Assembly: GCA_944386845.1 (NCBI GenBank)
Contig: CALXCP010000002.1
Span: 24,805-88,804 of the forward strand
Length of the DNA: 64,000 nucleotides
Origin: an uncultured Oscillospiraceae bacterium
GTDB taxonomy: Bacteria; Bacillota; Clostridia; Oscillospirales; Oscillospiraceae
Direction: 5' to 3'
Shown here: positions 8,430 through 16,986 of the stretch, one piece after another
Layout: every line of letters begins with the position of its first letter
Numbering within the stretch: position 1 is the stretch's first letter
Program-made: the position numbers and the translations under genes
The notes under the pieces: generated by a model
What the model was told of the DNA's origin: nothing
Databases searched by the model: none
What the model saw: only the letters and a program-made list of their open reading frames with translations

Positions 8430-8489
8430 TTCATGCCCACTGGGGCGCCCCTTCTGCCGGGGGCGCCGCGCTTGAGAGGAAAATAGGGC

Positions 8490-8518
8490 TTGACAGGGGG
8501 AAGGAGAAGTGTTATGGT
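8490..8518 (+). promoter_or_regulatory. Promoter of the GntR-ABC operon
   Basis: TTGACA (8490-8495), a 17-nt spacer and TATGGT (8513-8518). The -10 box overlaps the left end of the dyad at 8516-8539, so repression by a bound protein is expected. Confidence 0.75.
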
Positions 8519-8539
8519 TAATTACACAAGTAATGAACC
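8516..8539 (+). promoter_or_regulatory. Probable GntR operator
   Basis: An inverted repeat with arms GGTTAATTAC and GTAATGAACC around ACAA (9 of 10 pairs), overlapping the -10 box and the expected start site. Autorepression by the YtrA-type regulator encoded next is the simplest reading. This is an inference from position and symmetry. Confidence 0.65.
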
Positions 8540-8573
8540 AATGCACCAGAGCCGCGCCAAAGGAGGTGGTCCC

Positions 8574-8957
8574 GTGCACGGAAGCCTCAGCGAGCAGTCG
8601 CTGATCTATCTGCAGATCGCCCGGATGCTGGAGGACGACATCCTCCGGGGCATCTACCGGGAGGAGGAGCAGGTCCCCTCCACCAACGAGCTGGCCCGGG
8701 CCTACAACATCAACCCCGCCACCGCCGCCAAGGGCATCAACCTGCTGGTGGCCGGCGGCATCCTCTACAAGCGCCGGGGCATCGGCATGTTCGTGGCCCC
8801 CGGCGCGGGGGAGAAGGTGCGGGACAAGCGCCGCGCCGCCTTTTACGAGGGGTACGTCCGCCCCCTGATCCGGGAGGGCCGGTCCCTCGGGCTGGACGAG
8901 GGGGCGCTGCTGGACATGGTGGCGAGAGCCGCCCAGGAAGGAGAGAGCGAGACATGA
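8574..8957 (+). CDS. GntR family regulator (YtrA subfamily)
   Basis: A 127-residue regulator with a GntR winged-helix domain: SEQSLIYLQIARMLEDDIL, VPSTNELARAYNINPATAAKG and a beta-wing at LVAGGILYKRRGIGMFV. The short C-terminal helical tail of about 50 residues marks the YtrA subfamily, which usually represses an adjacent ABC exporter. The GTG at 8574 is chosen because AAAGGAGG lies seven bases upstream. The longer ATG reading at 8490 would start on the promoter itself. It overlaps the ABC ATPase gene by 4 bp (ATGA), so the two are translationally coupled. Confidence 0.9.
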   Translation: MHGSLSEQSLIYLQIARMLEDDILRGIYREEEQVPSTNELARAYNINPATAAKGINLLVAGGILYKRRGIGMFVAPGAGEKVRDKRRAAFYEGYVRPLIREGRSLGLDEGALLDMVARAAQEGESET

Positions 8958-9850
8958 CCACCCGAGAGACCAACGCCCTGATGGCCCGGGGCGTGTGCAA
9001 GGCCTACGGCCAGCTGAAGGTGCTGGACGGGCTGGACCTGACCGTGGAGCCGGGGAAGATCTACGGCCTCATCGGCCGCAACGGGGCGGGCAAGACCACC
9101 CTGCTGAGCATCCTCACCGCCCAGAACACCCTGGACGCGGGGGAGGTGACCTACGGCGGGCAGCCGGTGTGGGAGAACCAGTGGGCGCTGGACCACCTGT
9201 GCTTCTCCCGGGAGCTCCAGCCCACCCAGAACGGGGCCCAGAACCCCCAGAAGGTGCGGGACTATCTCCGGGCGGCCGCCGCTTTCCTGCCCCGCTGGGA
9301 CCGGGAGTACGCTGCCCGGCTGCTGGAGGAGTTCCGGCTGGAGCCCCGGAAGAAGATCGGGCAGCTGTCCAAGGGGCAGATGTCCATGGTGACCATCCTG
9401 GTGGCCCTGGCCAGCCGGGCCCCCGTCACCATCCTGGACGAGCCGGTGGCCGGCCTGGACGTGGTGATGCGGGAGCGGTTCTACCGCCTGCTGCTGGACG
9501 ACTACGCCGAGACGGGCCGCACCTTCATCCTGTCCACCCACATCATCGAGGAGGCCGCTTCGGTGTTCGAGGAGGTCCTCATCCTGGACCGGGGGAAGAT
9601 CGTGGAGCACGCCCCCACCGAGGAGCTGGTGGGCCAGTTCGCCTATCTGTCCGGGGCGGAGGAGGAGCTGGACCGGGCCTGCGCCGGGCTGCAAGTGCTG
9701 TCGGAGGAGCGGGTGGGCCGCCGGACCACCCGGGCCGTCCGGGGGACGCCGGAGGCGCTGGAGGCCGCCGGGGCCTTCGACGTGGACCTGGCCCCCATGA
9801 ATCTGCAAAACGTCTTCGTGGCCCTGTGCGGCCACGGGGACGAGCGGTGA
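8954..9850 (+). CDS. ABC transporter ATP-binding protein (YtrB-like)
   Basis: A 298-residue ATPase subunit. Walker A GRNGAGKTT is at 41-49, the signature LSKGQ at 138-142 (a common variant of LSGGQ), Walker B VTILDEP at 158-164 and the switch His in STHIIEEA. The roughly 80-residue C-terminal extension after the nucleotide-binding fold is typical of exporters of the CcmA/YtrB type. The next two genes encode hydrophobic proteins that are the likely membrane partners. In Bacillus, relatives respond to cell-wall-active compounds; the substrate here is unknown. Confidence 0.92.
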   Translation: MTTRETNALMARGVCKAYGQLKVLDGLDLTVEPGKIYGLIGRNGAGKTTLLSILTAQNTLDAGEVTYGGQPVWENQWALDHLCFSRELQPTQNGAQNPQKVRDYLRAAAAFLPRWDREYAARLLEEFRLEPRKKIGQLSKGQMSMVTILVALASRAPVTILDEPVAGLDVVMRERFYRLLLDDYAETGRTFILSTHIIEEAASVFEEVLILDRGKIVEHAPTEELVGQFAYLSGAEEELDRACAGLQVLSEERVGRRTTRAVRGTPEALEAAGAFDVDLAPMNLQNVFVALCGHGDER

Positions 9851-9862
9851 GGGGGTGGGGAC

Positions 9863-10513
9863 ATGGCCCGCTGCGTCCGCTATCTCATCCGGATGTGTAT
9901 GCTGCCCGCCCTCGGGGTCGTGCTGCTCTTCGCCGCGGCGCCTCTGCTGGTGCCGCTGGAGTTCCTGGAGACCTACTACACCTCGCTGCCCATCGCCGCC
10001 CTGGCCATCCTGTTCGTCTACGGCGCGACGGCCACCGGCTGGCAGGCCAACCTGGTTCTGTCCCTCGGGGCCCGGCGGCACGACCTGTTCCATGGCACGG
10101 CGGCTGTCTTCGTCCTCACATCCCTGCTGGCCGCCGCCCTCATCGTCCTCGCCGCCATGGTCCCCGGGGCGCTGGGTATGACCCGGTTCTCCGGCGACGG
10201 GGCCATGGGGGCGCTGGCCGGCGGCCCCGCCGCCTGGCCCATGCTGTGGCTGGCCTGCCTGACCGGCATGTCGACGGGGGGCTTTTTCGGCCGGCTCTTT
10301 CTTCTCCGGCACAAGGTGCTTGCCATCGTCCTGCTGGCGGCCTTCTGGCTGGTGGCCACGGTCCTCTGCCTCGTGGCCCTCATGGTCCCCGTCGCCGCCT
10401 GGGAGGTCCCCCTCGGGGTGCTGCCGGCGGCGCTGTACCTGATCCTGACGGGGCTGAACGTCCTGTTTCTCCTGCTCACCCGGCGGTGGCTGCTCCGGGC
10501 CGTGGTGTGCTGA
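9863..10513 (+). CDS. ABC exporter membrane subunit (unassigned family)
   Basis: A 216-residue hydrophobic protein with about six predicted transmembrane segments, starting MARCVRYLIRMCMLPALGVV and containing LLLRHKVLAIVLLAAFWLVA. I do not recognise a named family. Its place 12 bp after the ATPase gene, the shared strand and the similar size of the next gene argue that it is a permease subunit. GGGGGTGGGGAC precedes the ATG as a weak ribosome binding site. Confidence 0.7.
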   Translation: MARCVRYLIRMCMLPALGVVLLFAAAPLLVPLEFLETYYTSLPIAALAILFVYGATATGWQANLVLSLGARRHDLFHGTAAVFVLTSLLAAALIVLAAMVPGALGMTRFSGDGAMGALAGGPAAWPMLWLACLTGMSTGGFFGRLFLLRHKVLAIVLLAAFWLVATVLCLVALMVPVAAWEVPLGVLPAALYLILTGLNVLFLLLTRRWLLRAVVC

Positions 10514-10528
10514 CAAGGGGGTGCCGAC

Positions 10529-11263
10529 ATGGTTGGAAAAATGATCTCCCTGCACCGGCGGGTCCTGCAGATCCCGCTGCTGGTGGTGGCGGGGCTCTTC
10601 GCGGCCATCCACCTGGTCACCGCCGTGGTGCTGGCCGTTGCCCGGCCGGACACCGTCCCCATGGTGTCGGGCTATGTGCTGCCGGTCGCGGCGGGGAGCG
10701 CCCTGCTGCTGTGCACCTTTCAGCACACCGGCGGCGCCTTTGAGCAGGCCCTGCGGCTGGGCCGCACCCGGCGGGGGGCGCTGGGGGGCGTGCTGGCCCT
10801 GACCCTGCTGAACGGGGCGTCCCTCTTCGGCCTCAGCGCCCTGCTCACCGCCCTGGAGCGGTGGGCGGCCCCGCCCCTGTGGGCCGCCCTGACGGGGGCG
10901 CCCGGGTATGTCGTGGGGACTGAGGGGCGCGCTCTCCCCGCGCCGGCCCCCGGGGCGCCCGCGGTGGCGCCCGACCCCGAGCTGCTGGCGGTGGCGGGGG
11001 CCTTCCCCTGGTGGGCGTGGCTGGCCATCGCCATCGGCTGCGCCCTGGCCGGCTTCGTCCTGGGGGCGCTGATGCAGCGGCTGGGCCCCAAGGTCCTGTG
11101 GGGCCTGTGGGGGGCGTGGCTGGTGTGGATGCTCTGGCTGTACAGCCCGCCCCTGCGGGAGCTGCTCCGGCAGGGCTGGGTCATCCCCGCCGCCGTCCTG
11201 GCCGTGCTGGCCCTGACCGTCTGGTCGGCCTGGTCCCTGCTCCACGCGGTGGTGCGGCGGTAG
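10529..11263 (+). CDS. ABC exporter membrane subunit
   Basis: A 244-residue protein with about six transmembrane segments and a short extracytoplasmic loop (PDPELLAVAG region). It lies 15 bp after the preceding membrane gene and ends before a strong 18-bp hairpin, so it closes the GntR-ABC operon. The pattern of two permeases behind YtrA- and YtrB-like genes suggests a heterodimeric exporter. Sequence-based family assignment was not possible by eye; function is inferred from context. Confidence 0.7.
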   Translation: MVGKMISLHRRVLQIPLLVVAGLFAAIHLVTAVVLAVARPDTVPMVSGYVLPVAAGSALLLCTFQHTGGAFEQALRLGRTRRGALGGVLALTLLNGASLFGLSALLTALERWAAPPLWAALTGAPGYVVGTEGRALPAPAPGAPAVAPDPELLAVAGAFPWWAWLAIAIGCALAGFVLGALMQRLGPKVLWGLWGAWLVWMLWLYSPPLRELLRQGWVIPAAVLAVLALTVWSAWSLLHAVVRR

Positions 11264-11294
11264 GGGCGGGCGGCCATCCCGGAACAGAGCGGAA

Positions 11295-11334
11295 AGCGGA
11301 CCGACGGTCGCCCCACGGCGACCGTCGGTCCGCT
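11295..11334 (+). terminator. Terminator of the GntR-ABC operon
   Basis: A perfect 18-bp stem (AGCGGACCGACGGTCGCC and its complement) with loop CCAC, 31 bp after the last gene. It is followed by TCGTCT rather than a pure T-run. Confidence 0.65.
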
Positions 11335-11407
11335 TCGTCTGGACGGGGCGGGGCCGGTGTGGTATGGTAGAGGCGGAAGAAGAGGCCCCGCGGGAGAGGA
11401 GGTCCCC

Positions 11408-11899
11408 ATGAGACGTGAGACCCGGCTGTACAACGTGATCCTACCCATCTGGATGCTGCTGCTGTTCCCACAGGTGTGGCTCATCGTCATCCCCGGCAAC
11501 CTCATCGTGGACATGGCGGTGCTGCTGCTGGCCCTGGCCGCCCTGCGCCACGCCGGCAAGGGCGCGGTGGTGAAGGCCCTTTGGTGGAAGCTCTGGCTGC
11601 TGGGCTTCGCCGCCGACGCCGTGGGGGTGGCCTGGATGTTCCTGGGGGCGCTGCTCTACATCCCCCTGGGCAGCCTGTGGGAGAGCACGGTGGGCCACAT
11701 CGCCCACAACGCCTTCGCCCACCCGGCCGCCTTCCTGTGGACGCTGGCGGGGGTGGCCCTGGCGGGGGCGTGCATCTACCTTTTCGACAGGCGGGCCATG
11801 AGGGGGTGCCTCCTGCTCACCGCCCGGGAGCGGCATGTCATCGCCCTGGCCCTGGCCGTGGTCACCGCCCCCTGGCTGTTCTTTATCCCCATGTACTGA
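11408..11899 (+). CDS. Small integral membrane protein, unknown function
   Basis: 163 residues with about four to five transmembrane helices: an N-terminal pair (YNVILPIWMLLLFPQVWLIVI and NLIVDMAVLLLALAAL), a middle pair and a C-terminal one ending LFFIPMY. The ATG at 11408 follows GGAGAGGAGG with good spacing; the longer frame from 11357 is not needed. It stands alone between two terminator hairpins. I recognise no family; it resembles uncharacterised membrane proteins of clostridia. Confidence 0.7.
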   Translation: MRRETRLYNVILPIWMLLLFPQVWLIVIPGNLIVDMAVLLLALAALRHAGKGAVVKALWWKLWLLGFAADAVGVAWMFLGALLYIPLGSLWESTVGHIAHNAFAHPAAFLWTLAGVALAGACIYLFDRRAMRGCLLLTARERHVIALALAVVTAPWLFFIPMY

Positions 11900-11911
11900 A
11901 GCCGAAACGAA

Positions 11912-11944
11912 GCCCCGGGCCGGTCCAAGGGACCGGCCCGGGGC
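11912..11944. terminator. Hairpin between convergent membrane-protein and serpin genes
   Basis: A perfect 15-bp GC-rich stem, 11912-11926 paired with 11930-11944, with a 3-nt loop, lying between two convergent genes. It probably serves both. Confidence 0.65.
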
Positions 11945-11968
11945 GGGTTTATGCCGTTTTGCCCGGGC

Positions 11969-13234
11969 TCACTCGAAGGTCCCGAGGAACAGGGGCACCC
12001 CGTTCTCCAGGTCCACGATGCCGTAGAGGAAGGGCCGGTCGAAATCCAGCTCGATGCCCTTCGGCTCCACCATGGGGGCGCCCTCCCCGGCCACGGCCAC
12101 CACCGTGGCGGCGGCGGCCTCGGTACCCTCCTCGTTGACCGCTATCTTGGCGGCGTGGATGACCTGGGAGAGGTAGTAGCCGTAGGGGTTGTCCCCCAGC
12201 AGGGAGAAGTCGGCCCGGTCGGGGTCAAAGGCGGCGTCCAGCCCGAGCGCGGCCAGGGTGTCCTTCAGCTCCCCGCTCCACTCCGCCTCGAACTTGGGCA
12301 GGGTGAGGCGCAGGAAGAAGTCCTCCCGCTCCCCGCTGTCCCGGATGAGTTGGGCCAGCTCCGCCCCGTCCAGCTCCGCCAGCCAGGTCTCAAAGTCGGG
12401 GGAGTCGGGGTAGAGCCGGGGCATCAGGGCAAAGAAGGCCAGCCGCCCGTCGTCATAGGGCAGCAGGGCCCCCACGCTGTCCTCCGTTTCCAGATAGGGA
12501 AACTCCCGGTCAAAGTGGCGCAGGAAGTCCACCCAGTCCTCCGACCCGTCGGCGTGGGTGAACATCCGCTCCGTGGTGTCGTTGGGGTCGAATTCCTGGG
12601 CCCAGGTGTTCTTCAGGTACAGGGCGTTCACCAGCAGGGCGGCGGTCTCCTCCGCGAAGGGCTCGTCGATGATGGAAGGGATCATCTCATTGGTGTGGTC
12701 GGACACCCAGCCGTTGAGGGCGGGGACGATGCCCGGGGCGGACAGCTCCGCCTGGAGCACCTGGGCGCCGAAGATGCCCATGCATTTGCCGATGAAGTCC
12801 TCCCGGATCTCCCCCGCCGGGTCCACCCACAGGCTGTTGGCGATGGAGCACTCCGTGGAGCCGCCCAGCCCCTCGTAGCCGGCGGTCAGGTTCTGGCACA
12901 GGGCGTTGAGCATATCCAGCCCGGCCCCGCCGGACAGGACGGCCTTGAATTGGGTCAGTGTGTCCCCCTCCGCCCCGTTGGCCGCCATGGACAGGGCCAG
13001 GGCCGCCGACAGGGGGGAGATGAGGGCGGGCTCGCCGGAGCGCTCCCGGGCCCCCCGGAGCAGGTCCAGGCCGAACCCGGCCAGGGCGGTCTCGGCCGGC
13101 TCGGTGGAGCCGTCGTAGGCGACGACGATGGGGTCGGCGGTGAGCTCGGTCACGTCGGCGGCGGACGCGCCGCAGCCGGCCAGCAGGGTCAGGGACAGGG
13201 TCAGCACCAGGGCAAGAGACAGGATGCGTTTCAT
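11969..13234 (-). CDS. Serpin family protease inhibitor, lipoprotein
   Basis: 421 residues, full serpin length after a lipoprotein signal peptide ([11 protein letters not shown]...LLAGC, lipidated Cys21). Serpin landmarks are [43 protein letters not shown] and the C-terminal [20 protein letters not shown]. The hinge [12 protein letters not shown] has the small residues needed for loop insertion, so an inhibitory mechanism is likely. The reactive loop continues AVAGEGAPM, placing P1 near Gly-Glu-Gly; specificity cannot be read confidently. The lipid anchor would display it on the cell surface against host or bacterial proteases. The start at 13234 follows AAAGGAGG. Its promoter resembles an ECF-sigma site shared with the lipoprotein gene at 18291. 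Confidence 0.93.
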   Translation of the reverse strand: MKRILSLALVLTLSLTLLAGCGASAADVTELTADPIVVAYDGSTEPAETALAGFGLDLLRGARERSGEPALISPLSAALALSMAANGAEGDTLTQFKAVLSGGAGLDMLNALCQNLTAGYEGLGGSTECSIANSLWVDPAGEIREDFIGKCMGIFGAQVLQAELSAPGIVPALNGWVSDHTNEMIPSIIDEPFAEETAALLVNALYLKNTWAQEFDPNDTTERMFTHADGSEDWVDFLRHFDREFPYLETEDSVGALLPYDDGRLAFFALMPRLYPDSPDFETWLAELDGAELAQLIRDSGEREDFFLRLTLPKFEAEWSGELKDTLAALGLDAAFDPDRADFSLLGDNPYGYYLSQVIHAAKIAVNEEGTEAAAATVVAVAGEGAPMVEPKGIELDFDRPFLYGIVDLENGVPLFLGTFE

Positions 13235-13286
13235 GGAACTACCTCCTTTTCCGCGTCGTGGTGGTGTGGGTCCTTCTGTCCCTTTG

Positions 13287-13311
13287 GACGAAAACGGCGG
13301 AAAAAAGTTTC
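13287..13311 (-). promoter_or_regulatory. ECF-sigma-like promoter of the serpin gene
   Basis: On the minus strand GAAAC (13307-13311), 16 nt, then CGTC (13287-13290). That is the layout of ECF-sigma promoters (AAC in the -35, CGTC in the -10). The same arrangement and 14 identical surrounding bases (AACTTTTTTCCGCC) occur before the lipoprotein gene ending at 18291. Confidence 0.55.
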
Positions 13312-13378
13312 GCCTCCCGCCCAAAATTTCCCGAAAAAATTTCCCCCAGCCTTTTTTGCCCCCGGCGGGCCGAAACAG

Positions 13379-13407
13379 TTGCAAAATCCGGGAAAAGCGG
13401 CTATACT
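13379..13407 (+). promoter_or_regulatory. Promoter of asnS
   Basis: TTGCAA (13379-13384), a 17-nt spacer and TATACT (13402-13407). The leader to the TTG start is only about 30 nt, too short for a T-box. Confidence 0.7.
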
Positions 13408-13443
13408 GAAAGGCAGCTTGCATTGGATCAAGGAGGAACTGCT

Positions 13444-14838
13444 TTGGAACGGACAACGATCGCGCAAATTTTCGCCGACCGGGAGGCGCTGGGCGGCCGG
13501 ACGGTCACCGTCATGGGCTGGGCCCGCACCATCCGGGACATGAAGGGCTTTGGCTTCATCGAGCTCAACGACGGCTCCTGCTTCAAGAACCTGCAGGTGG
13601 TCATGGACGCCAAGGCGCTGGACAACTATAAGGACATCGCCGGGCAGAACGTGGGCTGCGCCCTCGTGGTCACCGGCACGGTGGTCCTCACCCCGGAGGC
13701 CAAGCAGCCCCTGGAGGTGAAGGCCGTCTCCATCGCGGTGGAGGGCCCGTCCTCTCCCGACTATCCCCTGCAGAAGAAGCGCCACAGCGTGGAGTTCCTG
13801 CGCACCATCCAGCACCTGCGGCCCCGGACCAACCTGTTCTCCGCCGCCTTCCGGGTGCGCTCGGTGGCCGCCCACGCCGTCCACTGCTTCTTCCAGGACC
13901 GGGGCTTCGTCTATGTCCAGACCCCCCTCATCACCGCCAGCGACTGCGAGGGCGCCGGCGAGATGTTCCAGGTGACCACCCTGGACCTGGAGAACGTGCC
14001 CAAGAACCCCGACGGCACCGTGGACTACACCCAGGACTTCTTCGGCAAGCGGGCCAGCCTCACCGTCTCCGGCCAGCTCAACGCCGAGAACTTCGCCATG
14101 GCCTTCGGCAACGTGTACACCTTCGGCCCCACCTTCCGGGCGGAGAACTCCAACACCCAGCGCCACGCCGCCGAGTTCTGGATGATCGAGCCGGAGATGG
14201 CCTTCTGCGACCTCAACGGGGACATGGAGGTGGCGGAGGCCATGATCAAGCACATCATCCGCACCGTCATGGACAAGTGCCCCCAGGAGATGGCCTTCTT
14301 CAACTCCTTCGTGGATAAGGGCCTGATTGAGCGGCTGGAGCATGTGGCCTCCTCCGACTTCGGCCGGGTGAGCTACACCGAGGCCGTGGAGATCCTGAAG
14401 AAGAACAACGACAAGTTCGACTACAAGGTGGAGTGGGGCTGCGACCTGCAGACGGAGCACGAGCGGTACCTCACCGAGCAGGTGTTCAAGCGCCCGGTGT
14501 TCGTCACCGACTACCCCAAGGAGATCAAGGCCTTCTACATGCGCCTTAACGACGACGGCAAGACTGTGGCGGCCTGCGACTGCCTGGTGCCCGGCATCGG
14601 AGAGATCATCGGCGGCAGCCAGCGTGAGGAGCGGCTGGACATCCTGGAGGGCCGCATCCAGGAGCTGGGCATGGACCCCAAGGACTACTGGTGGTACTGC
14701 GACCTGCGGCGCTACGGCTCCTGCCGCCACGCCGGCTTCGGCCTGGGCTTCGAGCGGATGGTCATGTACCTCACCGGCATCAGCAACATCCGGGACGTGG
14801 AGCTGCACCCGAGAACGGTGGGCAACGCGGAGTTTTAA
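13444..14838 (+). CDS. asnS: Asparaginyl-tRNA synthetase
   Basis: A 464-residue class IIb synthetase that charges tRNA-Asn with asparagine. The N-terminal OB-fold anticodon domain (about 1-115) contains [25 protein letters not shown]. Motif 2 is seen in [26 protein letters not shown] with the FRAE arginine. Motif 3 is [14 protein letters not shown]. Length equals that of bacterial AsnRS. The start is a TTG at 13444, fixed by AAGGAGG seven bases upstream; the longer ATG frame starts inside the divergent serpin leader. The next small gene follows 20 bp later. Confidence 0.96.
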   Translation: MERTTIAQIFADREALGGRTVTVMGWARTIRDMKGFGFIELNDGSCFKNLQVVMDAKALDNYKDIAGQNVGCALVVTGTVVLTPEAKQPLEVKAVSIAVEGPSSPDYPLQKKRHSVEFLRTIQHLRPRTNLFSAAFRVRSVAAHAVHCFFQDRGFVYVQTPLITASDCEGAGEMFQVTTLDLENVPKNPDGTVDYTQDFFGKRASLTVSGQLNAENFAMAFGNVYTFGPTFRAENSNTQRHAAEFWMIEPEMAFCDLNGDMEVAEAMIKHIIRTVMDKCPQEMAFFNSFVDKGLIERLEHVASSDFGRVSYTEAVEILKKNNDKFDYKVEWGCDLQTEHERYLTEQVFKRPVFVTDYPKEIKAFYMRLNDDGKTVAACDCLVPGIGEIIGGSQREERLDILEGRIQELGMDPKDYWWYCDLRRYGSCRHAGFGLGFERMVMYLTGISNIRDVELHPRTVGNAEF

Positions 14839-14858
14839 ACGGAAAAGGAGGAACCGCC

Positions 14859-15251
14859 ATGTTCCTGCCCGAGGGCTTCGACCTGCATGAGTGGGAGCTC
14901 ACCTGCCACAGCCTCACCGACAACGTCCGGTGGCGGCAGGTCATGGAGGGCAACCTGCGGGAGAGCGCCCGCTTTGAGATCCACTGCTGGGCGGAGGAGA
15001 CCGAGGCGCTGGAGGCCGCCCTGCGCTTCGGCGCGCCGGCGGACACCGGCTGGCAGTGGGGCACCGTGGTCCGGGGGGCTGTGACGCCGGGATTTATCCG
15101 CTATCTCCTCTCCCTGCCCAAGCCCGCCAGGGACGTATACAACAGGATGACCCCCTTCTTCACCATCGCCCTGAGCAACGGCTTCTGGTCAGAGCACTAC
15201 GGCACCGAGCTGGACCAGGGGGAGCCGTGGGAGACCTCCCCCGGCCAGTGA
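14859..15251 (+). CDS. Conserved hypothetical protein downstream of asnS
   Basis: 130 residues, soluble, beginning MFLPEGFDLHEWELTCHSLT, with a central ALRFGAPADTGWQWGTVV and a C-terminal YNRMTPFFTIALSNGFWSEHYG. There are no membrane segments and no catalytic motif I can name. AAAAGGAGG sits at ideal spacing before the ATG, and only 20 bp separate it from asnS, so it is very likely co-transcribed. A terminator follows directly. Function unknown. Confidence 0.75.
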   Translation: MFLPEGFDLHEWELTCHSLTDNVRWRQVMEGNLRESARFEIHCWAEETEALEAALRFGAPADTGWQWGTVVRGAVTPGFIRYLLSLPKPARDVYNRMTPFFTIALSNGFWSEHYGTELDQGEPWETSPGQ

Positions 15252-15270
15252 GAACAGCATAGAGACGGGA

Positions 15271-15301
15271 ACAGGCCCGGGCGCGACGCGCCCGGGCCTG
15301 T
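15271..15301 (+). terminator. Intrinsic terminator of asnS operon
   Basis: A 13-bp stem ACAGGCCCGGGCG and its complement around CGACG, followed by CTTTGTTTTTG. Confidence 0.8.
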
Positions 15302-15355
15302 CTTTGTTTTTGCCGTGACACCGGCGCATTGGGGCCGGAGGGGGAAAGCACCGCC

Positions 15356-15391
15356 AAGAATTAGGAATGAGGAGATAGGAGATAGGAGATA
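15356..15391. repeat. AATTAGGA-type heptad repeat
   Basis: AGAATTAGGAATGAGGAGAT followed by two more AGGAGAT-like units. It is the same family as at 3498-3588 and directly abuts repeat copy D. Confidence 0.6.
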
Positions 15392-15396
15392 AGGGG

Positions 15397-15625
15397 CCCA
15401 CGCCCCAGTGATTACCCGCGCGAGGCGCCTCGCCATCGGGAGCAGACGGCCCCTCGCCTGCCCACGGGCGGCAGCAGGCGGGACCGGGCCGCGTCGGCTC
15501 ACGGAGCGCCGGATTCGGAGGCAGGCAGGGAACCGGTCTTTGGTGACTTTCTGCCGGCGCAGAAAGTCACTCGCCCTCAGGCGAAACCGCGGCAGGAGCT
15601 TCCGCGACCGACCACCTGATATGGG
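15397..15625 (+). repeat. Dispersed repeat, copy D
   Basis: Homologous over its whole length to copies A and B near 4 kb: CCCACGCCCCAGTGATTACC, GGGCGGCAGCAGGCGGGA, TCACGGAGCGCCGGATT, GGTCTTTGGTGACTTTCTGCC, CTCGCCCTCAGGCGAAACCG. It lacks about 46 bp between GGCAGG and CCGGTC that A and B possess, the segment carrying AAGGACCATGGGTCCTT. The rest of 15302-15648 holds no gene. Confidence 0.8.
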
Positions 15626-15648
15626 GCGGTAGCCCGGCAGCCCGGCGG

Positions 15649-15975
15649 TCACCGCCCCGCGTTTTTGAGGGCGAAGGCCAGCTTCACGGCCGCCGCCCCC
15701 AGCAGGACGCAGAGGACGAACCCATAGAGGATATCTATGCCGAGCCTGTCCCACCCGGAGACAGCCTGCCACAGGCACTCGCTCACGACGGCGCCGATGC
15801 CGCACAGGCCCACGATCAGCCATCTCATGGCCGGCCTGCGGCACCTCCTCTCAAGGACGAACTGAAGGGCGGCGCCCGCGAACACGCAGAGATAGACCAG
15901 CGCCGTCAGGACCGGAACGGACCAGCGATAGAAGGCGCTGAAAAACCCGATTTCGAAGAGCTCCACGATCCCCAT
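15649..15975 (-). CDS. Small membrane protein, unknown
   Basis: 108 residues with three predicted transmembrane helices: near 17-40 (VPVLTALVYLCVFAGAALQFV), 50-70 (MRWLIVGLCGIGAVVSECLW) and 80-100. Basic loops lie between them. GAGAGGAGGGG precedes the ATG, which supports a real gene. It is bracketed by repeat copy D and by heptad repeats, and no family is recognised. It could be a remnant of a larger transporter, but the start and ribosome binding site look intact. Confidence 0.6.
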   Translation of the reverse strand: MGIVELFEIGFFSAFYRWSVPVLTALVYLCVFAGAALQFVLERRCRRPAMRWLIVGLCGIGAVVSECLWQAVSGWDRLGIDILYGFVLCVLLGAAAVKLAFALKNAGR

Positions 15976-15994
15976 ACGTTCCCCTCCTCTCCGA

Positions 15995-16144
15995 TCTCAA
16001 TTCCTAATTTCCGAGTCCTCATTCCTGCGTTGCCGCAAAGTCCGCTCCCAACCGGGCCCGCGGCTTTCGCCGCTGGGCTCCGCCGGGGGCCCCTTATCTC
16101 CTGTCTTCGCTCCCCACTCTTCACTCTCAATTCCTAATTCTCCT
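15995..16144. repeat. Inverted heptad repeats TCCTAATT
   Basis: CAATTCCTAATTTCCGAGTC (from 15997) and TTCACTCTCAATTCCTAATT (from 16120) are the reverse orientation of the units at 3498-3588. The second tract supplies the stop codon of the membrane-protein gene ending at 16127, so its last residues (RRIRN) are partly encoded by the repeat. Confidence 0.6.
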
Positions 16145-16972
16145 CAAGGCCGCCCCGGCCAGGACCCCCGCCAGGGAGAAGCCGGCGGCGATGGGCAGCA
16201 GGGGCCAGTCGGCCATATTGGACACCAGCCGGGCCAGGGGGATGAAGACCAGCGCGCACAGGGCACACAGGACAGGGTAGAGCAGGCACAGCCCCTGCCG
16301 CTTCCCGAGGGACAGCCCGGAGAAGAATCCCCCCACGGGGAGCAGGAGATAGGGGTAGAGCAGCCCGGACAGCACCGGCACGTCGGCGGCGTCCAGCAGC
16401 CGCAGCGCCATGGGCAGCGCCAGGCACAGCAGCAGGGCGAAGGGGAGATAGGGCAGGGTCTCCCGCCATTTCAGCGGCGACGGCCCGGGGGGCAGCCCCA
16501 GCTTCTCCCGGATGGCAGACACCTCCGCGTACCACCCCACCCACCGGCCCAGCCAGATGAGCAGATAGACCGCCGCCAGCAGGACCAGGTACACCGCCAT
16601 GGCCTGCCACGACCAGGCCCAGCCCAGCAGGGTGCAGGTGAGGGTGAGCGCCCCGGCAGTGAGGGCAAAGTGGGCCAGGGAGCGCAGGACCAGGGTGGGC
16701 CCGTCGCCGGCGAAGGGGAGGGTGGACACCCCCACCACCGCCCCCAGCAGGAAGTAGAGGGCCAGCTGGACCGCGAAGGCCAGGGGGGCGGAGCCCAGCC
16801 GCAGCGTCAGGTCGGCGCTCACCAGCCGGAAGGGGGTGTGGATGCCCATGGAGATGAGCCCGCCGCTGACGATGTCGTTGAACAGCCCGCCCAGGGGGAT
16901 GAGGACGGCCACCCCCAGCAGCCCCCCGACGAGGGCGCGGGTCAGCGCCCGCCGTTTGTCATCGATGAACAT
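16127..16972 (-). CDS. Polytopic membrane protein paired with a LytTR regulator
   Basis: 281 residues with about eight hydrophobic segments and a basic N-terminus (MFIDDKRRALTRALVGGLLGV). It lies 14 bp downstream of a LytTR DNA-binding gene; such pairs are common in Firmicutes, where the membrane partner (often DUF3021) is thought to modulate the regulator. This protein is longer than typical DUF3021 proteins, so I leave the family open. The start at 16972 follows AAAGGAGGGAGC. The stop codon lies in a heptad repeat, hinting that the natural C-terminus may have been replaced. Confidence 0.7.
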   Translation of the reverse strand: MFIDDKRRALTRALVGGLLGVAVLIPLGGLFNDIVSGGLISMGIHTPFRLVSADLTLRLGSAPLAFAVQLALYFLLGAVVGVSTLPFAGDGPTLVLRSLAHFALTAGALTLTCTLLGWAWSWQAMAVYLVLLAAVYLLIWLGRWVGWYAEVSAIREKLGLPPGPSPLKWRETLPYLPFALLLCLALPMALRLLDAADVPVLSGLLYPYLLLPVGGFFSGLSLGKRQGLCLLYPVLCALCALVFIPLARLVSNMADWPLLPIAAGFSLAGVLAGAALRRIRN

Positions 16973-16986
16973 GACGCTCCCTCCTT

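Noticed and set aside
4904..8440. A 1178-codon open frame on the minus strand opposite pyruvate carboxylase
   Set aside because: It is an artefact of GC-rich third positions: low-complexity Gly/His/Leu/Val composition, no ribosome binding site and no domain, while the plus strand encodes an unmistakable enzyme.
8843..11245. An 800-codon minus-strand frame opposite the ABC exporter operon
   Set aside because: Gln/Gly/Pro/His-rich shadow; the plus strand has a coherent operon with ribosome binding sites.
13408..13443. T-box leader for asnS
   Set aside because: The leader is only about 30 nt long and lacks the specifier and antiterminator structures.
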